NCBI GenBank assembly: GCA_020445605.1
Contig: JAGRGH010000063.1
Span: 62,001-126,000 of the forward strand
Length of the DNA stretch: 64,000 bases
Direction of reading: 5' to 3'
Origin: Chromatiales bacterium
Lineage (GTDB): Bacteria; Pseudomonadota; Gammaproteobacteria; JAGRGH01
Shown one piece after another: positions 1 to 9,041 of the stretch. How positions within the stretch are numbered: the stretch's first letter is position 1; each line of letters starts with the position of its first letter. The notes under the pieces are model-generated. The model was not told the DNA's origin, did not search any database, and was given only the letters and a program-made list of their open reading frames with translations. The translations under genes were made by a program, and so were the position numbers.

Positions 1-491
1 GCGGGAAACAGCGTATCGGCATGATCGAGCACGAACTCGATCCGGTCGGCATCCAGCGCGCGAACGTCCATGAGATTGGCAAGCGTCGCGCGATGCGGCG
101 AGCCCGAGGCCGGATCGACAATGGCCCGATACAGCGCAACGACATCCTCGGCGTGCAGGCGCGTGCCGTCGTGGAATACCCGGTTCGCCTCGCCCAGTGA
201 AAAGACGTAGTGCGTGGCGTCGACTTGCTCCCAGCTCGCCAGCTTTGGCACCGGCCAGCCGCTGTCATCAAGCTCGACCAGCGATTGAGTGACGAGTCGC
301 AGCATGCGCGTGGCAATCGCATCGCTTGCAAGGACGGGGTTCAACGTCGACGGCAGGGTCTCGACGCCAATCACCATTGCCGTTTCCGGGACGCTGCGCG
401 TGCAGGCACCGACGAGAATGGCGATCAGTAAGAGGCTACCAGTCGCGATACGGATGCTGCGCAAGGCTGACGTTGTAGTAGCGCGGGTCAT
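1..491 (-). CDS. Peptide-type ABC transporter substrate-binding lipoprotein (partial, runs off left edge)
   Basis: Only the first 163 codons lie in the window. The ATG at 491 has AGGAGG six bases upstream, a strong ribosome site. Residues 1-30 form a lipoprotein signal peptide ending in the lipobox LVGAC (Cys30). The mature part begins like the SBP_bac_5 family (DppA/OppA): VETLPSTLNPVLASDA and then HDGTRLHAEDVVALY, the region where these proteins state how ligand-binding lobes start. The likely role is to bind an oligopeptide or similar solute in the periplasm for an ABC permease, but the substrate cannot be read from this fragment. Its start overlaps the end of the CYTH gene by 56 bases in another frame, suggesting co-transcription. 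Family assignment is fairly sure; substrate is unknown. Confidence 0.8.
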   Translation of the reverse strand, partial: MTRATTTSALRSIRIATGSLLLIAILVGACTRSVPETAMVIGVETLPSTLNPVLASDAIATRMLRLVTQSLVELDDSGWPVPKLASWEQVDATHYVFSLGEANRVFHDGTRLHAEDVVALYRAIVDPASGSPHRATLANLMDVRALDADRIEFVLDHADTLFP

Positions 492-903
492 CCGAGACCT
501 CCTCGCCGAGCCATTCCGGGCGATCAAAGTCTTCATCGGCACGGGCAAGCTCGATCTCCGCGACGATCAGACCGGCGTTTTCACCGCTAAACTCATCGAT
601 CTCCCACAGATGATCGCCCACGCGCACATAATGGCGACGTTTCTCGATCAGCGGCCGCATGCACAGGTGGTCGAGAATCTCGGCGGCATCCTTGGGCGGC
701 ATCTCGAGTTCGTATTCCCGGCGTTCGATGCCGAGCGTCGCACCCTTGATGTTCAGCCAGGCCTTGTCTCCGGCCACCCGCAGGCGGACCGAGGCACGAT
801 CGCTGCCAATCAGATAGCCCTGACGCATGTCCACACTGCGTTCGACCTGCGCACGCCAGGCGTCGCTCGCAAGCAGAAACTTTCGTTCTATCTCAATGCC
901 CAT
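436..903 (-). CDS. CYTH domain protein (probable inorganic triphosphatase)
   Basis: A 155-residue single-domain CYTH protein. The defining EIERKF signature is at residues 4-9, and the acidic and basic residues that line the tunnel follow at intervals (RLRVAGDKAWLNIK, RREYELEMP, EIDEF, AEIEL). Single-domain bacterial CYTH proteins of this length, such as the one studied in Nitrosomonas europaea, hydrolyse tripolyphosphate with a divalent metal; others are class IV adenylate cyclases or thiamine triphosphatases. The sequence alone does not choose among these, though triphosphatase is the commonest bacterial activity. It overlaps the end of rlmD by 11 bases and the next gene by 56 bases, so it is probably translated from the same message. 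Confidence 0.88.
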   Translation of the reverse strand: MGIEIERKFLLASDAWRAQVERSVDMRQGYLIGSDRASVRLRVAGDKAWLNIKGATLGIERREYELEMPPKDAAEILDHLCMRPLIEKRRHYVRVGDHLWEIDEFSGENAGLIVAEIELARADEDFDRPEWLGEEVSDDPRYYNVSLAQHPYRDW

Positions 904-2215
904 CGCGCCGGAACAGGGCCATGGCCTCTACATGCGCGGTATGCGGGAACATATCGACGACGCCGGCCGCATCCAGTCGGTAACCATGCCCGGCGAGAAT
1001 GCCGGCGTCGCGCGCAAGCGTCGCCGGATAGCACGAAACATAAACGATGCGCTGCGGGGCAAGACGATCCATGTGTTCGCAGATCCACTGCGCGCCGGAA
1101 CGTGGCGGATCGATGATCAGCCCGGAATACCCTGGCCCGAACCATGGCTCGCGCGAGACATCCTCGAACAGGTCGGCGGTATGGAACTGTGCATTCGAAA
1201 TGGCGTTCGCGCTGGCGTTGGAGCGGGCACGCGCAACCAGCGCCGCGTCTCCCTCGACGCCCGTCACCGAACCGGCGCGCCGCGCGACCGGCAGCGTGAA
1301 ATTACCCAGCCCGCAAAAGAGATCAAGGATGTCGTCGCCGGCGGTCGGCCGCAGAAGCTCGAGTGCCTGCGCGACCATTGCACGATTGGTTTGCGGATTG
1401 ACCTGTGTGAAGTCACCGGGCTCGAACTCGATCTGCAGCGCACCGTCATCCAGCGCATAACGCATGGGGCGCGCCTCGCCCAGGGGCCGGACCGAGTCCG
1501 GGCCGGCAGGCTGAAGATACAGATCGAAATCGTGCTCGCGGGCAAAGGCCTCCAGGCGCGCGAGATCGTCGGCATCGGGCGCCTCGAGGACACGCAGGAT
1601 CAGCGTGGCGAATTCATCGCCTCGTGCGACCTCGATCTGAGGCAACTGGCGCACGATTGAAAGCGAACTGACCAGCGCCGCAAATGCGTCCAGGCGTTCG
1701 CCGAAATCCGGGTGCAATACCGGGCAGTTGTGCAGGTCCGCGACATAGGGTTTGCTGCGCTCGCGGAAGCCGACCAGCACCCGGCCCTTCTTGTCGACAT
1801 GCTTCACGCCCAGCCGTGCCTTGTGTCGGTAGCCCCAGACCGGCCCGGTGACGGGCGCCAGCCGTCTGGCCGCCACGACGCCGCCGAGGCGTTCGAGGTT
1901 GTCGAACAACACCCGCTGCTTGGCCTGGAGCTGGGCCGCCGGGGCGAGATGTTGCAGGGCACAGCCGCCGCACACGCCGAAGTGTGCGCAGCGCGCTTGC
2001 ACACGATCCGGCGATGGTGTGAGCACCGCATGTACGCGCGCCTCGTCATGGCGACGACGCGCACCGGTATAGACGATCTCCACGGACTCGCCGGGCAACG
2101 CGCCATCGACGAACACGACCTTGCCGTCGACCCGGGCGACACCGCGCCCGTCATGCGAAAGTGAGTCGATCCCGGCGCGAACCGGATACTGCGGCAGCTT
2201 TGCGCGACGTGCCAA
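893..2215 (-). CDS. rlmD: 23S rRNA (uracil-1939-C5)-methyltransferase RlmD
   Basis: A 440-residue SAM-dependent RNA methyltransferase that makes m5U1939 in 23S rRNA. An N-terminal TRAM-like segment (SLSHDGRGVARVDGK) is followed by [4Fe-4S] cysteines at 76, 82 and 85 (CAHFGVCGGC), with a fourth expected in LHNCPVLHP. The Rossmann-fold motif is DILDLFCGLGNFTLP, the catalytic region is IIDPPRSGA, and the nucleophile-region motif is VSCYPATLARD. The only in-frame start is TTG at 2215, because an in-frame TAA lies two codons upstream. That TAA sits at the edge of the 162-bp element, and no Shine-Dalgarno sequence is visible. The element may therefore have replaced the original start region. Confidence 0.93.
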   Translation of the reverse strand: MARRAKLPQYPVRAGIDSLSHDGRGVARVDGKVVFVDGALPGESVEIVYTGARRRHDEARVHAVLTPSPDRVQARCAHFGVCGGCALQHLAPAAQLQAKQRVLFDNLERLGGVVAARRLAPVTGPVWGYRHKARLGVKHVDKKGRVLVGFRERSKPYVADLHNCPVLHPDFGERLDAFAALVSSLSIVRQLPQIEVARGDEFATLILRVLEAPDADDLARLEAFAREHDFDLYLQPAGPDSVRPLGEARPMRYALDDGALQIEFEPGDFTQVNPQTNRAMVAQALELLRPTAGDDILDLFCGLGNFTLPVARRAGSVTGVEGDAALVARARSNASANAISNAQFHTADLFEDVSREPWFGPGYSGLIIDPPRSGAQWICEHMDRLAPQRIVYVSCYPATLARDAGILAGHGYRLDAAGVVDMFPHTAHVEAMALFRRDGH

Positions 2216-2222
2216 GGCTTAA

Positions 2223-2384
2223 CGGGTTGTTGAAAAAGGCCAGTCCATGGCCGTTTCAACGTCACAACCGAAAAGCGCGGTTTTCGGTTGCGCACGAAAA
2301 TCAAACACTTGTGTGGTCGATTTTTGGGCGAGACGTCCCTGTCTCGCGTTAACAGGCCATTGAAAGGACAATTTCAACAGCCTG
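2223..2384 (+). repeat. 162-bp MITE-like hairpin element, copy 1
   Basis: This is the most diverged of three gap-free 162-bp copies, with 18 differences from copy 3 by hand count. Its ends are inverted (CGGGTTGTTGAAA on the left, TTTCAACAGCCTG on the right). Inside, a hairpin with arms CAACCGAAAA and TTTTCGGTTG spans 2265-2290, and one with arms GCGAGAC and GTCTCGC follows at about 2329-2346. The right end abuts the stop codon (TGA, read on the minus strand) of the ydbL-like gene. The left flank is TTAA and the right flank is TCAA, a possible decayed 4-bp target duplication. The element fills the whole gap between ydbL and rlmD. Confidence 0.85.
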
Positions 2385-2960
2385 TCAACGCTGCTTCCAG
2401 CTGCCGCCGGACCGCAGCCACCAACCCTTGCGCATTTCCCGGACCCACTCCGCAGCGAAGGTGCGCTGGATCTCCCCGGCCCACTCCGGATGATTGTTGG
2501 CGCTCGCGATCACGCGATAGAGCTTCTGCCGATCGGCGTTCTCGCCGTCCACGAGCTTGTTCACGCGCGCGCGATCGCGCAGTTCCAGGCCAGCGGCATC
2601 GCGCACCGCAATCAACGCATCGTCCGTGAAACCGACCGCGCCGGATTCATAGAACGGCAGCAGTTCGGCATGCCGGGTACGCATGCTTGCGCGCACCTGG
2701 CGAATCTCGGGAGAGTCGATGTCGAGCTTGGCGTCCGCGGCATGCGCGGCCGGAAACACCACCGCCAGCAGTCGATCGATCGCACGACCGAGTTCGTTCA
2801 CGGCACCGGTCTCGCCGGGACCGCGCTGGCGCAGGATGTCCTCGACGATTTCACGCGCGGCCTTCTCGGCCTCCGCGGACGGAAAGTAGACATTGATCGT
2901 CACACAGGCCGACGACACGAATACCAGGCCCGCAAGGGCCAAGCGCTGAATTGAAAACAT
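2385..2960 (-). CDS. ydbL: YdbL-like DUF1318 lipoprotein
   Basis: A 191-residue protein with signal peptide and lipobox VSSAC directly followed by VTINVYFPSAEAEKAA. The C-terminal half is the DUF1318 domain (SMRTRHAELLPFYESGAVG, then AVRDAAGLELRDRARVNKLV and GWWLR). In Escherichia coli the ydbH-ynbE-ydbL operon encodes an AsmA-like envelope bridge, a small outer-membrane lipoprotein and a chaperone-like partner. Here only two genes are present, and this one is a lipoprotein, so it may combine YnbE-like and YdbL-like roles (inference). The ATG at 2960 is chosen because AGGTG lies nine bases upstream; a GTG four codons earlier lacks a ribosome site. It starts 26 bases after the ydbH-like gene ends. 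Confidence 0.75.
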   Translation of the reverse strand: MFSIQRLALAGLVFVSSACVTINVYFPSAEAEKAAREIVEDILRQRGPGETGAVNELGRAIDRLLAVVFPAAHAADAKLDIDSPEIRQVRASMRTRHAELLPFYESGAVGFTDDALIAVRDAAGLELRDRARVNKLVDGENADRQKLYRVIASANNHPEWAGEIQRTFAAEWVREMRKGWWLRSGGSWKQR

Positions 2961-2986
2961 CTGTGTAAGCACCTGAGAGACCAGTT

Positions 2987-5071
2987 TTATCGAACCTGAA
3001 TTTCATCCGAGCGGGTCATCGCCGCGTTCAGGTTCGCAAGAAACGCGGCCCAGTCGACGCGCTGGTTGAAACCGATCACGTCCACGCGCGGCAGACCACT
3101 GCCTTTGACCAGATAATACCCGCCGTGTTCGGCCGGTTCGACCCCCCGAATCTCGAAGACCGAACCCTCGAGCCGTCCTTCGAGCCCGAGTCGCGAATAG
3201 CCGAAATCCTCGAAAAATCGCAGGTAGCTGCGCGACAGTGCGCCGGCCACCCCGCTGCCGCCAAGCTCCGTGAACTGGTCGACGGCACGCTGGCTGATAC
3301 GCCGGCGCGAACGGTCGTCGGCTGGCGTGGCGAGCAGCATCTCAAACGCGCGCGGCTGCCAGTTCTCCAGTACAAGCCCGCGGATATGCCCACCGAGCCG
3401 CCCGGTGATGCGGCCTACCTCGAACGCGCCCGTCAGCGCCTCCAGGTCCAGCGGCTGCAAGTCGACATCGGCACTGACGATCGGGTACTCCCCGAACAGC
3501 CCGTTCGCCTCCAGACGACTGATGCGCAGGGAACCATCGAAGGCGCGAACGAGCAACTGCCCATCGAGCCGCAGATTGCCCGCCGAGAGTTCGACGCCCG
3601 GGATCATGCCGGAGACGACACCGCGTAGCGGCGGCCAGCCGAATGCGGTCGACAGGCGTTCCAGCGACACCGGTTTCAGAAAACCGTCAAAACTGAGGTC
3701 CAGATCGGCCCCCGCCGTCGGGCGAGTGGCACGCAGGCGGTCGATGTGCAGCGCGCCATCGATCAGCGGAATCTCCAGCGGTTCCGCCAGCGAAACGCCG
3801 CGCGGCTGCACGTCCAGACGCGCGACGCTGGCACCGACCGGAATATCCCCGAACAGCGTGGCCGAGTCCCAGCCGACACTGGCCTCACCCGGCGCATCCG
3901 CACGCCACCGGCCGGTCGAATGCAGTCCGCGGGCGTCGACCCGCCCGGCACTGAGTGCCAGCTCGGGGAGTTCCGTCTGCCATTGCAGCCCGACCAAAGC
4001 ATCCTGCCACCGCGCATGAACCTTCGCGCGGCCGGCGACTCGCGCCGCCTCCCACACCGGACCGCTGAGGTTGTCCTTTACGAACTGCGAAAAAACGCCG
4101 GCCAGATCGTTCAGCTCGATCTCGACCTGGGCGTTTTCTAGATGCGGCTCGGGCGCAATCCCGGCACGCAGACCGGTCGCATGCGCCGAAAACAGGCCCG
4201 GGCTGGCAAGCATCAGTTCCCTCAGTGCCAGACGTTCACTGCCCGCCGTTCCGCGCGCGGTGAGTTTCAGGCCGCTTGGCGGCGCCGTGACAAACCAGTC
4301 ACCGGCCAGTACGTCGGCAGAGTCGAGACGCAGGTCGAAGGCATCGATCGACCAGGGCATCGAGGCATCGTCCGATCCATTCCGAACCGTTGCGCTGACG
4401 CGCCCGCTGACACGCTCGCAGGCGTTTGCCGCATCGGCCGCGGCCCAGGCAACGCCGTCAAATTCGAGCGTCGGCGCCAGACGTTCCATCGTGGCGCCAC
4501 GACCGGCGAGAGAAATCTTTCCGGACACCGACCCCGCGCTGAAACCCGTTGGCGCACCAAGGACGGCAGCCGCGATCGCATCCACCCCCCGGAGACTCAC
4601 GCCGCCGAGTTCCGCGATCGCGGACCAGCGCCCATCCGCCTCGGTTTCGACGCTCAGGTCCACCGTTCCATCGGCGAACCGCAGCCCGCGGACGCGCAGC
4701 TGCAATTCGCCGCTCGCGCGCACCAGGACCAGATCGACACGCGCATCGGGCGCCGCGATCCAGTCGTGCTCGAGCCGCAGACGCGCAGCCGCACATTCGA
4801 TACGTGCCTCGGACATGCGCAGATTGCGGCAATCGAGCGTGAGCCCGCGAATGGCCGGCAGCGGCGGCGCCAGCTCGACCTGCTCCGCGCTCAGCACCAG
4901 ACCGATGCCGCCGCCGGCACCCAGCACGAGTTCGGCGGCCGCATTGACCACCCGCACGCCATCGGCCTCGGACAGGGGAATCTGGATGCGCGCGCGCTCG
5001 ATGCCGAACGCGGTCAGGCTCACAAGGGCGAGGCTCGCCCACACCAGCAGACGCGGCGCAGGCCGACACAT
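2987..5071 (-). CDS. ydbH: YdbH-like AsmA-family intermembrane protein
   Basis: A 694-residue protein with an N-terminal hydrophobic segment (LLVWASLALVSLTAFG) and a long beta-rich body without enzyme motifs. It belongs to the YdbH/DUF2939-like AsmA superfamily group; in E. coli YdbH works redundantly with TamB and YhdP to move phospholipid from the inner to the outer membrane. The C-terminal region (AVDQFTELGGSGVAGALSRS, then RLGLEGRLEGSVFEIRGVEP) is the part that resembles the family best. The adjacent DUF1318 lipoprotein supports the call. It is shorter than E. coli YdbH (about 880 residues). It starts 8 bases after the cysM stop codon and probably shares its message. Confidence 0.75.
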   Translation of the reverse strand: MCRPAPRLLVWASLALVSLTAFGIERARIQIPLSEADGVRVVNAAAELVLGAGGGIGLVLSAEQVELAPPLPAIRGLTLDCRNLRMSEARIECAAARLRLEHDWIAAPDARVDLVLVRASGELQLRVRGLRFADGTVDLSVETEADGRWSAIAELGGVSLRGVDAIAAAVLGAPTGFSAGSVSGKISLAGRGATMERLAPTLEFDGVAWAAADAANACERVSGRVSATVRNGSDDASMPWSIDAFDLRLDSADVLAGDWFVTAPPSGLKLTARGTAGSERLALRELMLASPGLFSAHATGLRAGIAPEPHLENAQVEIELNDLAGVFSQFVKDNLSGPVWEAARVAGRAKVHARWQDALVGLQWQTELPELALSAGRVDARGLHSTGRWRADAPGEASVGWDSATLFGDIPVGASVARLDVQPRGVSLAEPLEIPLIDGALHIDRLRATRPTAGADLDLSFDGFLKPVSLERLSTAFGWPPLRGVVSGMIPGVELSAGNLRLDGQLLVRAFDGSLRISRLEANGLFGEYPIVSADVDLQPLDLEALTGAFEVGRITGRLGGHIRGLVLENWQPRAFEMLLATPADDRSRRRISQRAVDQFTELGGSGVAGALSRSYLRFFEDFGYSRLGLEGRLEGSVFEIRGVEPAEHGGYYLVKGSGLPRVDVIGFNQRVDWAAFLANLNAAMTRSDEIQVR

Positions 5072-5079
5072 GAACGCCG

Positions 5080-5976
5080 TCAGGCGGATGGAAAAACGCC
5101 GGTCGAGAGGTATCGATCACCCCGGTCACAGATGATCGCGACGATGACCGCACCGGAGCACTCGGCGGCGAGTCTGCGCGCAGCGGCCACCGCGCCGCCC
5201 GAGGAGATTCCCGCGAAGATGCCTTCGTGCTGCGCGAGGTCGCGCGTCGTGGCCTCGGCCTCATCCTGCGTCACATCGATGATGCGATCGACCCGCGCGG
5301 GTTCGAAGATCTTCGGCAGATAGGCCGCGGGCCAGCGCCGGATGCCGGGAATGCTCGACCCCTCGGTCGGCTGTACGCCGACGATTTGCACCGCGGGATT
5401 GCGTTCCTTCAAGAAGCGTGAGGTGCCCATGATGGTTCCGGTCGTACCCATGGAGCTGACGAAATGGGTGATCTCGCCGCCCGTGTCGCGCCAGATTTCC
5501 GGGCCGGTGCTCTCGTAGTGGGCGAGCGGATTGTCCGCATTCGAGAACTGATCGAGGATGCGGCCCTCGCCTGCGGCTTCCAGCGCACGTGCACGATCAA
5601 TCGCACCTTCCATGCTCAGAGCCTGCGGAGTCAGCACCAGTTCGGCGCCATAGGCACGCATCAGCGCGCGACGCTCGACGCTCATGTGCTCCGGCATGAC
5701 GAGGATCAGCCGGTAACCGCGAATCGCCGCGGCCATGGCAAGTGCAATGCCGGTATTGCCGCTGGTGGCTTCGATCAGCGTATCGCCGGGCCGAATGTCG
5801 CCACGGGCCTCGGCGTGACGAATCATGGACAGCGCCGGACGATCCTTGACCGACCCTGCCGGGTTGTTGCCCTCGAGCTTGACCAGCAGCGTGTTGTCGA
5901 CACCAGCGGCCAGGCGTTGCAGGCGCACCAACGGGGTGTTGCCCACGCTGGATTCGATCGTCGGATACTCGCGCAT
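5080..5976 (-). CDS. cysM: Cysteine synthase B (O-acetylserine/thiosulfate sulfhydrylase)
   Basis: A 298-residue PLP enzyme of the CysK/CysM fold. The PLP-lysine motif is LVKLEGNNPAGSVKDR, the phosphate loop is EATSGNTGIALA, and the C-terminal glycine loop is GIFAGISSGGA. The sequence TLIEATSGNTG and the missing long CysK loop favour CysM, which can use thiosulfate to form S-sulfocysteine; this would suit a sulfur oxidiser. The ATG at 5976 (MREYPTIESSVGNTPLVRL) matches the usual N-terminus. A longer in-frame extension to 6075 exists, but it is GC-rich, unlike the family, and overlaps the next gene. Confidence 0.9.
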   Translation of the reverse strand: MREYPTIESSVGNTPLVRLQRLAAGVDNTLLVKLEGNNPAGSVKDRPALSMIRHAEARGDIRPGDTLIEATSGNTGIALAMAAAIRGYRLILVMPEHMSVERRALMRAYGAELVLTPQALSMEGAIDRARALEAAGEGRILDQFSNADNPLAHYESTGPEIWRDTGGEITHFVSSMGTTGTIMGTSRFLKERNPAVQIVGVQPTEGSSIPGIRRWPAAYLPKIFEPARVDRIIDVTQDEAEATTRDLAQHEGIFAGISSGGAVAAARRLAAECSGAVIVAIICDRGDRYLSTGVFPSA

Positions 5977-6032
5977 CGTGATTGCGACGCGACCGGCGGG
6001 CTCCCTCCCGCCGATCGCGTTCACGGAGGAGG

Positions 6033-7385
6033 CTACTCGGCCGTGCGCGCCGCCGGTGGCGGCGGCGGGAGCCACGGTCCGGGCGCCGGCGGCGGCCCCC
6101 AGTAGCCCGGCGCCGTATAGTACGGGCGCGGCCAGTATCCGGGCGGCGCATATCCCGGCGGCGGCGGGGGTGGCGGAACCGCATCACGCACGTCCGGCGG
6201 CTGCGGTGCAACTGGCGGCTCCGCGACCGGACGCCACTTGGGCATCTCCGGAGGCTCCGGCATCTCCGGCGGCTCCGGCATCTCCGGGGGTTGCGGCGGC
6301 TCCGGCATGGTCGGCGGTTCCGGCAGCGGCGGCATCTCCGGGGGTTGCGGCCGTTCCGGCATGGTCGGCGGTGCGGGCGGCTCCGGCAGCGGCGGCACTT
6401 CCGGAGGCTCGGCCATCGGGCGCCACTTCGGCATCTCCGGCGGTTTGGGCGGCGGCGGCATCGCCGGCGGCTCCGGTAACGGCGGCAGATCGGGTGGCTC
6501 CGGGCGCACGGGCGGCGCCGGCGGCTCGGCCATCGGGCGCCACTTCGGCATCTGCGGTGGTTCGGGCAGCGGCGGCATCTCCGGGGGCTGCGGCCGTTCC
6601 GGCATGACCGGCGGTGCGGGCGGCTCCGGCAGCGGCGGCATCGCGGGCGGCCTGGGCCACTCGGTCATCCGCGGCGGCAGCGGTTCAGGGCGACCGGGTG
6701 CTGGCACGGGACGGTTCAACGGCCTGCCGAGAACAGGCGGTTCCGGCGGCGGCGGGATCCCGCCCATCGTCGGCAGCTCGGGGGGTGGTGGAACAACCGG
6801 CACTGGCGGTGGCTCGGGCGCCGGCTCGCGCATCACCGATTTCACGCGTGCGACGAAGTCGTCCAGCCCGCCCTTGGCCACACCAACGGATCCGGTTCCT
6901 TCAGCCGCCGCAGCATCGGCCGACGCCGCCGGCACGACTGCCTTCGCGGCATCCGCGACTGCGGGCGGACTGGGTGCCTGATCCGCGACGACCGCACCAC
7001 CGGGCTCGGACGCGCCGGACTGCGTGGACTGGGTGTGCCGCTCGTCGAGGCACGAGCGCACAAGCACGATCAGCACAATCATCGCGATGACCCAGGCGAT
7101 GAACTTGGGCCAGAATCCGTTGGGTCGATCCTCCAGTTCGAACGCCTCCGCCGGGGCCTCCTGGATGATCGGCTCGGCAGCAGCCGGCGTGGCTTCGACC
7201 GGGGCCGCCGCTGGTGGCGGAGCAGCCGGCTTGGCCGTCGGCGCGGCCGGCGCCTTTTTCTTGGCGGCCGCCTTCTTGGGCGCAGCCTTCTTCGCCGCAG
7301 CCTTCTTCTTTACCGTGGATTTCTTCTTCGGGGCGGCTTTCTTGGCCGGCGGCGTTGCGCCGGGCTTGTCGTCTTCGTCGGCCAT
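6033..7385 (-). CDS. Proline-rich membrane-anchored repeat protein
   Basis: A 450-residue protein of unusual design; no family is recognised. Residues 1-60 are lysine/alanine/proline-rich like bacterial histone H1-type tails (KKAAPKKKS, KKAAAKKKAP). A single membrane segment lies at about 93-110 (FIAWVIAMIVLIVLV) and is followed by a linker. Residues 190-450 are more than one-third proline. PPLPEPP recurs at 250, 271, 301, 331 and 352, and PKWRP(M/V)AEPP recurs three times. A 17-residue block (MPERPQPPEMPPLPEPP) at 261 returns at 342. The layout suggests a cytoplasmic basic tail, one membrane pass and a stiff periplasmic rod like the TonB linker, but no TonB domain is present. The C-terminus is tyrosine-, glycine- and tryptophan-rich (GYWPRPYYTAPGYWG). 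Confidence 0.75.
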   Translation of the reverse strand: MADEDDKPGATPPAKKAAPKKKSTVKKKAAAKKAAPKKAAAKKKAPAAPTAKPAAPPPAAAPVEATPAAAEPIIQEAPAEAFELEDRPNGFWPKFIAWVIAMIVLIVLVRSCLDERHTQSTQSGASEPGGAVVADQAPSPPAVADAAKAVVPAASADAAAAEGTGSVGVAKGGLDDFVARVKSVMREPAPEPPPVPVVPPPPELPTMGGIPPPPEPPVLGRPLNRPVPAPGRPEPLPPRMTEWPRPPAMPPLPEPPAPPVMPERPQPPEMPPLPEPPQMPKWRPMAEPPAPPVRPEPPDLPPLPEPPAMPPPPKPPEMPKWRPMAEPPEVPPLPEPPAPPTMPERPQPPEMPPLPEPPTMPEPPQPPEMPEPPEMPEPPEMPKWRPVAEPPVAPQPPDVRDAVPPPPPPPGYAPPGYWPRPYYTAPGYWGPPPAPGPWLPPPPPAARTAE

Positions 7386-7522
7386 CAGAGAGGGCTCCAG
7401 GCTGCTTTTCGTTTAGGTGCTCGGCTGGCGGTTCGGGCGTTCGCGGCCGAACTTTCGCGCCGGCGCGCACCGGACAATAGCATCCCGCCGCAGCCAATCC
7501 AACCGGGCATTTGCCCTGCCAG

Positions 7523-9037
7523 TCAGACCACGTTGTGCAGGTCGATGACTGAATCCGCCGCCGCGCGACGCTGGCGCTTGGCGGTGTCGCTGCGCAGCAG
7601 TTCGAGCTGTTGCAGGTACTCGTCGGTGGGTTGTCCGGTCGGATAGACGCCGTCGAAAACCGAGGTGTCGAATCGTCCTATGCGCGGATTGCCCTTGCGT
7701 ACCGCGTTGATCAGGTCGTCGAGATCCTGATAGATCAGGCGGTCCGCACCGATCTCGGTGCAGATCTCCTCGATCGTGCGCCCGTGGGCGACGAGTTCAC
7801 CCAGTGTCGGCATATCGATGCCGTAGAGATTCACGTGCCGTACCGGCGGTGCAGCGGAGGCGAAGTAGACCTTGCGCGCACCGGCATCACGGGCCATCTG
7901 AATGATCTGCTTCGAGGTGGTGCCGCGCACGATGGAGTCGTCGACGAGCAGAACATTCTTGCCGCTGAATTCGAGATCAATGGCGTTGAGCTTCTGGCGC
8001 ACCGAGCGTTTGCGTTCGGTCTGCCCGGGCATGATGAACGTCCGACCGATGTACCGGTTCTTGATGAAGCCCTCGCGGTAATCAACCTTGAGGCGCTGGG
8101 CAAGCGACAGCGCGGCGGTGCGGCTGGTGTCCGGAATCGGGATCACGACATCGATGTCGTGATCGGCCCATTCGCGCTGGATCTTGCCGGCGAGTTTCTC
8201 ACCCATGCGCAATCTAGCCTTGTACACCGACACGTTGTCGATGATGGAGTCCGGACGCGCGAGATAGACGAACTCGAAGATGCACGGCGAGAGCTCGGCG
8301 GCGGCCGCGCAGCGACAGCTGTGCACTTCGCCCTCGCGATCGATGAATACGGCCTCGCCCGGACCCACGTCTCGAACCAGCTCAAACCCCAGCACATCGA
8401 GTGCCACGCTCTCGGATGCGATCATCCAGTCCTTGCCGCCATCGGCGCGGGTGCGGGAACCGAACACGATCGGGCGAATGCCGTACGGATCGCGAAAGCC
8501 CAATATGCCCAGGTCGCTGATCATCGCGACCGCCGCATACGCACCGCGGCAGCGGCGATGCACGCCAGCCACCGCTTCGAAAATGTCTTTGACTTCCAGC
8601 CGAATCTTGCGTTTTTCGGCAAGCTCATCGGCGAGGACATTGAGCAGGATTTCGGAATCCGAATTGGTGTTGATGTGCCGGAGCGATTCGCGAAACAGCG
8701 TCTCGCGCAACTCGTCGGCATTGGTCAGATTGCCGTTGTGCGCGAGCGTGATGCCGTAGGGCGAGTTCACATACAGGGGCTGCGCCTCGGCCGACGACGT
8801 GGTGCCTGCGGTTGGATAGCGGCAATGCCCAATGCCCATGGTGCCGGCGAGGTCACGCATGTGGCGGGTGCGGAAAACATCGCGAACCAGACCGGCATCC
8901 TTGCGCAGACACAGCCGGCCCTGGTCCGAGGTCACGATACCCGCGGCGTCCTGTCCGCGATGTTGCAGCACCAGCAGGGAGTCGTAGAGTTCCTGATTGA
9001 CAGGCGTCGACGAAACGATTCCGACAATTCCGCACAT
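7523..9037 (-). CDS. purF: Amidophosphoribosyltransferase
   Basis: A 504-residue enzyme that starts purine synthesis by transferring ammonia from glutamine to PRPP. The N-terminal nucleophile cysteine is residue 2 (MCGIVGIVS), exposed after methionine removal, and the class II glutaminase motifs follow ([20 protein letters not shown]). The PRPP-binding motif is [14 protein letters not shown]. Length matches the E. coli enzyme (505). It follows cvpA with a 4-base gap, the standard cvpA-purF arrangement, and is the last gene of the folC-dedD-cvpA-purF run. Confidence 0.97.
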   Translation of the reverse strand: MCGIVGIVSSTPVNQELYDSLLVLQHRGQDAAGIVTSDQGRLCLRKDAGLVRDVFRTRHMRDLAGTMGIGHCRYPTAGTTSSAEAQPLYVNSPYGITLAHNGNLTNADELRETLFRESLRHINTNSDSEILLNVLADELAEKRKIRLEVKDIFEAVAGVHRRCRGAYAAVAMISDLGILGFRDPYGIRPIVFGSRTRADGGKDWMIASESVALDVLGFELVRDVGPGEAVFIDREGEVHSCRCAAAAELSPCIFEFVYLARPDSIIDNVSVYKARLRMGEKLAGKIQREWADHDIDVVIPIPDTSRTAALSLAQRLKVDYREGFIKNRYIGRTFIMPGQTERKRSVRQKLNAIDLEFSGKNVLLVDDSIVRGTTSKQIIQMARDAGARKVYFASAAPPVRHVNLYGIDMPTLGELVAHGRTIEEICTEIGADRLIYQDLDDLINAVRKGNPRIGRFDTSVFDGVYPTGQPTDEYLQQLELLRSDTAKRQRRAAADSVIDLHNVV

Positions 9038-9041
9038 GGCC

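Noticed and set aside
2223-2384. The 162-bp repeats as a CRISPR array or as enterobacterial ERIC/REP
   Set aside because: Copies are 22-28 kb apart, not arrayed with spacers. Length, ends and sequence do not match ERIC or REP as I know them.
6238-6981. Glycine/serine-repeat open frame on the plus strand
   Set aside because: It is the complement of the proline repeats. The minus frame has a start, a membrane segment and fits the operon; the plus frame has none of these.
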